Part shown: positions 1-4,463 of the stretch, piece after piece
Layout of the letters: every line of letters begins with the position of its first letter
Position numbering within the stretch: the stretch's first letter is position 1
Assembly: GCA_050050115.1 (NCBI GenBank)
Contig: JASFUX010000118.1
Location: 1-10,223, forward strand
DNA: 10,223 bases
Direction of reading: 5' to 3'
Source of the DNA: JASFUX01 sp050050115
GTDB lineage: Bacteria; Pseudomonadota; Alphaproteobacteria; Caulobacterales; Maricaulaceae
Program-made: the position numbers and the translations under genes
Notes under the pieces: model-generated
The model's database searches: none
Seen by the model: only the letters and a program-made list of their open reading frames with translations
What the model was told of the DNA's origin: nothing

Positions 1-393
1 TCAGCCGCCTTCGTTCAACCGCACCGCCGCGCGGACGACCGCCTTGAACGCCTTTGCGTCGACCTCCTCGCCCTCGCGGATGTCGATCGCGCGGCGGGCA
101 TTGCCTTCAAGACTCGCGTTGAAGACCCGCTTGGGGTCGGCGAGCGCAGCGCCCTTAGCGAAGGTGAGCTTCACTTTGTCCTTGTACGTCTCCCCGGTGC
201 AGACAATGCCGGCATGCTCCCACACCGGAACGCCGGCGGGGTTCGACGGCTTGCGCCACTTCACCGCCTCGACGACGTCGGGGTCGGCTTCTTTGATCAG
301 AGCGCGCATCCGGGCGAGCGTCTCGCCGCGCCAGTCGCCGAGCGCCGCGATGCGCGCGTCGATGAGCTGGGCTGCGTCTACTTGTCCGTCCAT
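1..393 (-). CDS. DUF1801 domain protein (YdhG-like)
   Basis: This is a small cytosolic protein of about 130 residues with the DUF1801/YdhG-like fold, which is related to the frataxin-like YjbR group. Its biochemical role is not established. Recognisable family segments are the N-terminal helix motif LIDARIAALGDWRGETLARM, the VPVWEHAGIVCTGETYKDKV core, KLTFAKGA, and the end SLEGNARRAIDIREGEEVD. There is no signal peptide or membrane segment, and the length is normal for the family. The stop is TGA at 1-3. I chose ATG at 391-393 because AGAGGG (399-404 on the minus strand) sits 5 nt before it. An in-frame ATG at 409-411 would add six residues (MKKRAV) but has no clear Shine-Dalgarno sequence. 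It has no operon partner in view. Family assignment is confident; function is unknown. Confidence 0.85.
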   Translation of the reverse strand: MDGQVDAAQLIDARIAALGDWRGETLARMRALIKEADPDVVEAVKWRKPSNPAGVPVWEHAGIVCTGETYKDKVKLTFAKGAALADPKRVFNASLEGNARRAIDIREGEEVDAKAFKAVVRAAVRLNEGG

Positions 394-425
394 CACGGCC
401 CTCTTCTTCATGAGATATCTTCTGA

Positions 426-611
426 TCAGACCCCGCCGGCGACCAAGGCGCTCCGTCCGGCGCGCCGCTCGACTGGCCCGAGCTCGAGCGCGCCGACATC
501 CATCCGCGCGCGATCACGATCAGGAACATCGTCCGCCGGCTCGGTCAGAAGCCGGATCGTTGGACAAACTTCTTCTTGGTTCGCGGACGGTTGAAACCTT
601 CGGACGGCTAG
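426..611 (+). pseudogene. Start-less coding remnant, C-terminal fragment of an unknown protein
   Basis: Between the DUF1801 gene and the cytochrome gene, the plus frame from 426 to TAG at 609-611 reads like the tail of a real protein, for example LDWPELERADIHPRAITIRN followed by IVRRLGQKPDRWTNFFLVRG. Over most of its length, third codon positions are mostly G or C, as in the genuine genes here. The frame is closed upstream by TGA at 423-425. It contains no ATG, GTG or TTG before the recognisable part, and the DUF1801 gene occupies the upstream DNA on the other strand. The likeliest reading is a decayed or truncated gene whose front was lost when this junction formed. I do not recognise the family. 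A chance open frame in GC-rich DNA is possible, although the residue composition argues against it. Confidence 0.35.
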
Positions 612-615
612 CCGC

Positions 616-1158
616 TCACTCCTGCTCCGCCCACGCGTTCACAAAGCCGTCCCGGTTCGGCATTTCGACCGCGAGGAGGGTCTCGGCGTTCATCACGGCG
701 TCGTCGGGAACAATGCCGTTGGCGTTCAGGATATAGGCGGTCAGCGCATAGACCTCGTCGTCGGTCAGCGACTTGGGCGCGTTGTAAGGCATCGCCCGGC
801 GAACGTAGTCGAAAAGCGTCGTCGCATAGGGCCAGAAGCTGCCGACCGTCTTGCGCGGGCTCGAGGTCGCGAGCGTGCCTGCCCCGCCGACAAGCGGGGT
901 CAGGCGCGTGTCGGTTTCCGCTCCGGTCTCACCGTGACAGGCCGCGCAGCGTGTCGCGAAGATCTCGCGTCCCGTCTCCACTCCGCCCTCGCCGGGCGGC
1001 AGGTTCGCGCCGTCGGGTGGGATGGAGGAGTCCCAGAAAGCCAAGTCGGCCTCGGCGACGGGATGGCCGAACGCCGGCGAGGCATCCTGCGCGTCGGCGG
1101 CGCTCGCGACAGCCGCCGCGGCGACAGCGGCGCAGATGATCATCATCGATCGCGACAT
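616..1158 (-). CDS. Periplasmic c-type cytochrome, SoxD/SorB-like
   Basis: This is an exported mono-haem cytochrome c of 180 residues. Residues 1-23 form a signal peptide (MSRSMMIICAAVAAAAVASA, cleavage near ADA). The single haem-binding motif is CAACH at 71-75. The probable distal ligand is Met123 in RRAMPYNAP. The stretch TVGSFWPYATTLFDYVRRAM, then LTDDEVYALTAYILNANGIV and MPNRDGFV, is the signature of the SoxD/SorB branch. These are electron-accepting cytochrome subunits of sulfane or sulfite dehydrogenases. Those enzymes pair with a molybdopterin subunit (SoxC or SorA), and no such gene is next to it here, so the partner is unknown. GGGGAGA precedes the ATG by 6 nt. The gene is divergent from the SRPBCC gene at 1347. 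The cytochrome call is firm; a sulfur-oxidation role is only inferred from resemblance. Confidence 0.9.
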   Translation of the reverse strand: MSRSMMIICAAVAAAAVASAADAQDASPAFGHPVAEADLAFWDSSIPPDGANLPPGEGGVETGREIFATRCAACHGETGAETDTRLTPLVGGAGTLATSSPRKTVGSFWPYATTLFDYVRRAMPYNAPKSLTDDEVYALTAYILNANGIVPDDAVMNAETLLAVEMPNRDGFVNAWAEQE

Positions 1159-1346
1159 TCAGCGTCTCCCCGTCCCTGCGGTCGCCCGCCCGAGAAGCTT
1201 AGCCGAGGCGAGCGGCGCCGCCCAGGTCCCTTACGTTCTCGTAATCTGGCGGCGGCGTCGCGTCGTTGCCGGGGGCGTGCATCTGGGATACCCAAAGTCC
1301 GATGGCGTGAACGCCGTTTGTCAAAACAGCCGGAGGGAGCCGGATC
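1159..1346. promoter_or_regulatory. Divergent intergenic region, cytochrome / SRPBCC gene
   Basis: This gap of 188 bp must hold the promoters of both divergent genes. I see no sigma-70 pair with correct spacing on either strand. TTTGACA on the minus strand (1325-1319) has no matching -10 element at 16-18 bp. A short perfect palindrome, GGCGT-GA-ACGCC, lies at 1304-1315, about 30 bp before the SRPBCC start, and could be an operator half-site pair. GGAGGGAG at 1332-1339 is the ribosome-binding site of the plus-strand gene. Confidence 0.4.
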
Positions 1347-1853
1347 GTGAGAAAGTTGCTGTTAGCGGGAGGCGCGCTGGGACTGTTGGCGACGCCCGCC
1401 CTGGCTGAGCCCGAGTACGTCACCATCGAGATGGAGATCGACGTCGACGCGCCGGCCGCGGAAGTCTGGTCGAAGGTGGGCGGCTACTGCGACATCGGGG
1501 ACTGGTTCGGCATTCCCTGCGAGATCACCTCGGGCGAAGGCGGCATCGGCACGGTGCGCTCGCTCGTCGGCGGACGGGTGATCGAGGTGCTGGTCGGCCA
1601 GACCGACCTCTCCTACGGCTACACCCAGCCCGCGGTCGAGGGTCAGCACTACAACCTCTACCACGGCTTCCTCGAAGCCCAGCAGGTGACGGATGAGACT
1701 TCCAAGCTCGTCTATACGCTGATGTACGACGTCTCGGAGGTCGAAGACCCCGAAGCCGACGTCGCGCGCCGCCGCACCCAATTCGAAGGCGGCCTCGCCC
1801 GGATGAAGGAAATCGCCGAGGCGGACGAAGAAGCCGAAGCGGACGCCGGATAA
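1347..1853 (+). CDS. Exported SRPBCC (START/Bet v1-like) protein
   Basis: This 168-residue protein has a clear Sec signal peptide (MRKLLLAGGALGLLATPALA, cleaved before EPEY) followed by one SRPBCC domain. The family's opening strand and helix are visible as EMEIDVDAPAAEVWSKVGGY (29-48). They are followed by the usual DWF segment, a GIGTVRSLVGGRVIEVL strand pair, and the long C-terminal helix RRRTQFEGGLARMKEIAEAD. SRPBCC domains form a deep hydrophobic pocket and usually bind lipids or other small ligands; the ligand here is unknown. The tail (155-168) is acidic. Cys48 and Cys58 could form a disulfide in the periplasm. The start is GTG at 1347, supported by GGAGGGAG 7 nt upstream and by the signal peptide. 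The gene is monocistronic, closed by the terminator at 1873-1906. Confidence 0.85.
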   Translation: MRKLLLAGGALGLLATPALAEPEYVTIEMEIDVDAPAAEVWSKVGGYCDIGDWFGIPCEITSGEGGIGTVRSLVGGRVIEVLVGQTDLSYGYTQPAVEGQHYNLYHGFLEAQQVTDETSKLVYTLMYDVSEVEDPEADVARRRTQFEGGLARMKEIAEADEEAEADAG

Positions 1854-1872
1854 GCAAAGCAGATCGACCAAG

Positions 1873-1906
1873 CGCCGTCGCCGAGACCTCTCGGCGGCGG
1901 CGTTTT
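1873..1906 (+). terminator. Intrinsic terminator after the SRPBCC gene
   Basis: A 13-bp stem pairs 1873-1885 with 1890-1902, with one G-U pair at 1878/1897. It has a 4-nt loop (ACCT) and is followed by TTTT at 1903-1906. It lies 20 bp after the SRPBCC stop. The T tract overlaps the stop codon of the convergent VOC gene (1905-1907). On the minus strand the hairpin has no T tract, so it mainly serves the plus-strand gene. Confidence 0.85.
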
Positions 1907-2303
1907 ACGTTTGCGTCCCGATCCGCCAAGGCGGAAACCGCCTGTTCTCACCAGCCGTATAAAGACGGATGCGGTTGCCCGAAGGGTCGCGCACGTCCGC
2001 CTCGCGCCAGAGGTAGTCCATGTCCCGGGGCTCGGAGAGCACGTCGGCGCCTTCGGCTTTGAGGCGCGCGATCAGCGCGTCGAGGTCGTCGACTTCGAAA
2101 TAGACGAGCGCGCCCTCCCCCGGTCGGACCGACGGATCGGCGTGCAACGAAAAGGTCGCAGGCTCACCGCCGTCCGCGTCGGGGCACTCGAACCGCGCAT
2201 AGCGCGGCGGCGAGTCGACGATCTGGACGAGACCCAGCGAGCGATAAAAGGCGACGCTCGCGGCGTAGTCAGTGACAGGGACGGTGACTTGATTGAGGCG
2301 CAT
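1905..2303 (-). CDS. VOC family (glyoxalase/bleomycin-resistance fold) protein
   Basis: This is a cytosolic single-domain vicinal-oxygen-chelate protein of 132 residues. The first beta-alpha-beta-beta-beta unit starts MRLNQVTVPVTDYAASVAFY and continues RSLGL. The second runs from ALVYFEVDDLDALIARLKAE to READVRDPSGNRIRLYTAGE. The family includes glyoxalase I, dioxygenases and drug-sequestering proteins, usually with a divalent metal held by His/Glu residues. Here the first-strand ligand position is Asn/Gln (LNQVTV) and the usual terminal Glu of the NxIELY motif is Arg (NRIRLY). Canonical metal binding is therefore doubtful. I start at ATG 2301-2303, just before the first strand. GAGGG lies only 2 nt upstream of it, which is unusually close. 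A TTG at 2310-2312 would add three residues with no better site. It may instead be a ligand-binding protein. Confidence 0.85.
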   Translation of the reverse strand: MRLNQVTVPVTDYAASVAFYRSLGLVQIVDSPPRYARFECPDADGGEPATFSLHADPSVRPGEGALVYFEVDDLDALIARLKAEGADVLSEPRDMDYLWREADVRDPSGNRIRLYTAGENRRFPPWRIGTQT

Positions 2304-2316
2304 GGCCCTCAAGTAA

Positions 2317-2355
2317 CGCCGCCCGCGCTGCGAGGGAAGGGCTGCGCGGGCGGCG
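2317..2355 (-). terminator. Perfect 12-bp inverted repeat between TPR and VOC genes
   Basis: CGCCGCCCGCGC at 2317-2328 pairs exactly with GCGCGGGCGGCG at 2344-2355 across a 15-nt loop. It lies about 84 bp after the TPR gene and just before the VOC gene, both read on the minus strand. The bases that follow on that strand are TTACTT, a weak T tract. It could end the TPR transcript, or act as a 5' leader hairpin of the VOC gene. Confidence 0.45.
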
Positions 2356-2438
2356 CATCGGCGAAGGGCTCGCTTCGGGGACCGCGCGTCCCGAACCTCC
2401 GCCGATCCTTTGAGCCCAGGCGGACTCCAAGCGTCAGG

Positions 2439-2882
2439 TCACGGCGCGACCTCGGCCACCTCCTCCGTGCGGCCTTGCGCCTGGTAGAGTGCGGCGAGCG
2501 CTTCGCGCGTGTCTTGGGTGTAGAGGCTGTCCGGACCCAGCCGCGCCTCGCGGATCGCAAGCGCGCGCCGGAACAGGCGCTCGGCTTCGGCCGGTTGGCC
2601 GTGCGACGCGTAGAGCCGGGCGCGGTCGTGCAATGCGCCGGCGAGGATCGAGTTGTCCTCTTCGAAGATCTCCTCAAGGATCTCGATCGCGCCGTCGAGC
2701 GCTTCGGCGGCGTCCTCGAAGCGGCCGACGTTCTGATAGCCGCGGCCTTCGGTCAGGAGCAGACGGGCGTAGTCCAGATGTTGTTCTTCGCGGGACTGAT
2801 CTTCGCCCGCTTGCGCAGCGCCGGCGGTCAGCGCGGCGAGTCCGACGCACAACAGCAGCAGGAAACTGGCGATCCGTGTCAT
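2439..2882 (-). CDS. Exported tetratricopeptide-repeat protein
   Basis: This 147-residue protein has a signal peptide (MTRIASFLLLLCVGLAALTA, cleavage near AQA before GEDQ) and then helical repeats of TPR type. The first repeat spans roughly 37-71 (ARLLLTEGRGYQNVGRFEDA, ALDGAIEIL). The second spans 81-114 (AGALHDRARLYASHGQPAEA, ERLFRRALAI). A partial third is at 122-145. The spacing matches the TPR_12-type 42-residue repeats, including the phrase AIREARLGPDSLYTQDTREA. Such proteins are protein-binding scaffolds; no catalytic domain is present. It follows the DUF2145 gene on the same strand after a 110-bp gap containing a hairpin, so co-transcription is possible but not assured. No strong Shine-Dalgarno sequence precedes the ATG. 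The partner is unknown. Confidence 0.8.
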   Translation of the reverse strand: MTRIASFLLLLCVGLAALTAGAAQAGEDQSREEQHLDYARLLLTEGRGYQNVGRFEDAAEALDGAIEILEEIFEEDNSILAGALHDRARLYASHGQPAEAERLFRRALAIREARLGPDSLYTQDTREALAALYQAQGRTEEVAEVAP

Positions 2883-2941
2883 TGGCTTTCGCTTTCGGGT
2901 CTTGGGTTGTTCTGAGGTTGGGATTGTCGGAGTGACGCCGA

Positions 2942-2980
2942 CCGCCGCCAGCGGGGTGAAGAAACCCGCGCCGGCGGCGG
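2942..2980 (-). terminator. GC-rich hairpin after the DUF2145 gene
   Basis: An outer 8-bp stem (2942-2949 with 2973-2980) and an inner 5-bp stem (2951-2955 with 2965-2969) are separated by a small asymmetric internal loop and capped by a 9-nt loop. The hairpin starts 13 bp beyond the DUF2145 stop on the minus strand. It lacks a T tract, so it is more likely an attenuating or mRNA-protecting hairpin than a complete terminator. Confidence 0.4.
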
Positions 2981-2992
2981 CCTTCCAGGCGA

Positions 2993-3820
2993 TCAGCTCT
3001 CGGCCGACCGCGCGAGGACGTAGCTCTCCTTCAGCAGCCCGTAGGTCTCCATGAAGCGCTCCATCGAGCGGAACGTGGCGGTCTGCAGGGCGCCGGATTG
3101 GTCGTCCGTACGCAGACGCCGGTCGAACATCGGCCCGAAGACGCGGGCGAGCACGCCGACCTCGAGCGGCTGGGGTTCGTAGTAGGCCCGCAGGTTCGCC
3201 GCGATCTGCTCGAGATTATCGGTCTCCCACGCCGCCGAGGCGATCACCGCCAGCATGAACGAGTTGCAGTTCTGGTAGGTGTTCTCGTGCGGATTGGCGA
3301 TCAGCGAATAGTCGGGATTGTGCAGCGCCTCGTAGAGCGGACTGTCGATGATCTCGATGATGCGCCGCTGCATCTCCGGCGACGGGATGATCACGCCGAC
3401 GTCGTCCACCGCGCTGGGCAGGGTGAAGTCGATCGGCCAATCCTGGTGCAGATAGCTTCGCGTGACGGGCAAGGTCTCGCCGTCGCCCTGATAGAGATTG
3501 TACACCGCGTAGCCGCGGGTGCTCTCTCCGCCATCGAGGACGACGTCGCGATAGACCCAGAAGGCGCCGTGCGTGTACTCGACCCCCTCGGGCAGGTTGT
3601 CGCGCGACCGGCCGGTGCGGAACACGATCGCGACCCGCGCGCCGTCTTCGGCCAGCCGATGCTCGACCTGCTTGGAGAAGTCGGCCGCCTCGTCGGCCGT
3701 CAGGCGGACGGCCGCGTTTTGAGCCGAGCTTTGCGCCGCCGCCGGGGCCTCGATAAAGCCGAGCGGGGCGATCGCGACGGCCGCAGCCAGGGCGGGCGCG
3801 GCGAGAACCTTGCGCAACAT
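2993..3820 (-). CDS. Exported DUF2145 family protein
   Basis: This 275-residue protein has a signal peptide (residues 1-30, ending APAAAQ) and one DUF2145 domain. Conserved stretches are ADFSKQVEHRLAEDGARVAI, LPEGVEYTHGAFWVYRDV, RGYAVYNLYQGDG, SPEMQRRIIEIIDSPLYEAL, NPDYSLIANPHENTYQNCNS and ATFRSMERFMETYGL. The invariant-looking His84 (YTHGAFWVY) and Cys185 (YQNCNSFML) recall the His-then-Cys order of circularly permuted NlpC/P60 (LRAT-like) papain-fold enzymes. That suggests a thiol hydrolase or acyltransferase in the periplasm, but the activity is inference. ATG at 3818-3820 is preferred over the in-frame GTG at 3827-3829, because AAAGGAG (3829-3835) sits 8 nt before the ATG and overlaps the GTG. 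The gene follows the Ala-rich protein gene by 25 bp, which indicates an operon. Confidence 0.8.
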   Translation of the reverse strand: MLRKVLAAPALAAAVAIAPLGFIEAPAAAQSSAQNAAVRLTADEAADFSKQVEHRLAEDGARVAIVFRTGRSRDNLPEGVEYTHGAFWVYRDVVLDGGESTRGYAVYNLYQGDGETLPVTRSYLHQDWPIDFTLPSAVDDVGVIIPSPEMQRRIIEIIDSPLYEALHNPDYSLIANPHENTYQNCNSFMLAVIASAAWETDNLEQIAANLRAYYEPQPLEVGVLARVFGPMFDRRLRTDDQSGALQTATFRSMERFMETYGLLKESYVLARSAES

Positions 3821-3828
3821 CACATGCA

Positions 3829-3835
3829 CTCCTTT
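3829..3835 (-). promoter_or_regulatory. Ribosome-binding site that fixes the DUF2145 start
   Basis: AAAGGAG on the minus strand lies 8 nt before ATG 3818-3820. It overlaps the alternative GTG at 3827-3829, which excludes that upstream start. Confidence 0.75.
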
Positions 3836-3845
3836 CGCTCAGGCG

Positions 3846-4238
3846 CTAGCGGCGGTCCGACGCGTCGGCGTCGGGTTCCGGCCGGTAGGGCACGTTCGGG
3901 GCTTCGGCGGCGGTGACGATCACCTCGTCGCCGATGGTCAGCGGTTCGTTGGCGTATTCGAGCGCCGCCGCGCCGGCTTCCATCGTTTCCTGGCCGACCT
4001 GTGCGGCCGCGGCGCCCGCGGCTTCGGCGACCGAGCCGACCGCGCCGCTGGCGACGCCGGCGGCCGAGATCGGCACGGCAGCGACGGCCGAAGCGGTCTT
4101 GCCGCTCGCCTCGATCCCGGCGCCGACGGCCTCGGCGGACTCTTCAAGCGCGCCGGAGAGGGCCTGGCTCTGCGCGCAGGCCGGGGCGGTCAGCAGCACC
4201 GTGAACGCGGCCGCCGCGATGGGGATGTACTTGTTCAT
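3846..4238 (-). CDS. Exported Ala/Gly-rich small protein, unknown function
   Basis: This 130-residue protein is first in the minus-strand operon and I do not recognise its family. Residues 1-22 are a signal peptide (MNKYIPIAAAAFTVLLTAPACA). Residues 24-98 form a low-complexity, Ala/Gly/Val/Glu-rich stretch with regularly spaced small residues, such as ISAAGVASGAVGSVAEAAGA. This could be a long amphipathic helix or a membrane-adhering segment. The end is more ordered, with LTIGDEVIVTAAEAPNVPYR followed by a charged DASDRR tail. Cys21 lies at the cleavage region, but the preceding residues (TAPA) do not make a proper lipobox, so it is probably soluble rather than a lipoprotein. AAGGAGA precedes the ATG by 5 nt. 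It is 25 bp upstream of the DUF2145 gene and divergent from the BTAD regulator, suggesting joint control and possibly a partner role for DUF2145. Confidence 0.7.
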   Translation of the reverse strand: MNKYIPIAAAAFTVLLTAPACAQSQALSGALEESAEAVGAGIEASGKTASAVAAVPISAAGVASGAVGSVAEAAGAAAAQVGQETMEAGAAALEYANEPLTIGDEVIVTAAEAPNVPYRPEPDADASDRR

Positions 4239-4463
4239 GACTGTCTCCTTTCAGGTTTCAACGATGTCGGCGCCGTCGGCGGCGTCGCGACGAGAGCGAA
4301 CATGGGGCGGGCCTGTGATCGGTGCGGGAGAGCGGCGTGATCGCGCCGTCAAAGCGCGTGAAAAGGCCGTGAATCTTCAGGATTGACCGTGAATCCAGGT
4401 TGCCCGGCCCGCCCGCGCAGGGGCCTAATGCGCGGCGGACGGGACCGTTGATGCGAGGGAAGG
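4239..4463. promoter_or_regulatory. Divergent control region of the BTAD regulator and DUF2145 operon
   Basis: This 225-bp gap separates two divergent genes and contains the phased pentamer array at 4314-4392. The array is roughly centred: about 75 bp from the minus-strand start and 71 bp from the plus-strand start. Between the array and the regulator start I find only weak sigma-70 resemblance (TTGCCC at 4400-4405, no good -10), as expected for an activator-dependent promoter. GAGGGAAGG at 4455-4463 is the ribosome-binding site of the regulator. An ATG at 4451 is out of frame with it. Confidence 0.55.
4314..4392 (+). repeat. Helically phased CGTGA direct-repeat array (putative SARP/BTAD operator)
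   Basis: Eight same-strand pentamers start at 4314 (TGTGA), 4325 (CGGGA), 4336 (CGTGA), 4347 (CGTCA), 4357 (CGTGA), 4368 (CGTGA), 4378 (CAGGA) and 4388 (CGTGA). The steps are 11, 11, 11, 10, 11, 10 and 10 bp, a mean of about 10.6 bp, or one turn of B-DNA. Four copies are exact and three differ at one base. CAGGA differs at two and may be a degenerate slot. The 4367 and 4387 copies are also identical over nine bases (CCGTGAATC). SARP-type regulators are known to bind direct repeats spaced 11 or 22 bp on one face of the helix, and the adjacent gene encodes such a regulator. Autoregulation and control of the divergent operon are inferred. Confidence 0.6.

Noticed and set aside
1199..1426. 75-codon minus-strand frame upstream of the cytochrome gene
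   Set aside because: It begins inside the SRPBCC gene on the opposite strand, has no ribosome-binding site and no recognisable sequence. It is more likely intergenic DNA that happens to be open.
4170..4190. Lipobox at Cys21 of the Ala-rich protein
   Set aside because: The residues before the Cys are T-A-P-A. There is no Leu-like residue at -3 and Pro is at -2, so signal peptidase I cleavage is more likely.
4314..4392. CRISPR or tandem-repeat interpretation of the CGTGA array
   Set aside because: The repeated unit is only five bases with 5-6 bp of varying sequence between copies, far too short for CRISPR. Helical phasing fits protein binding instead.
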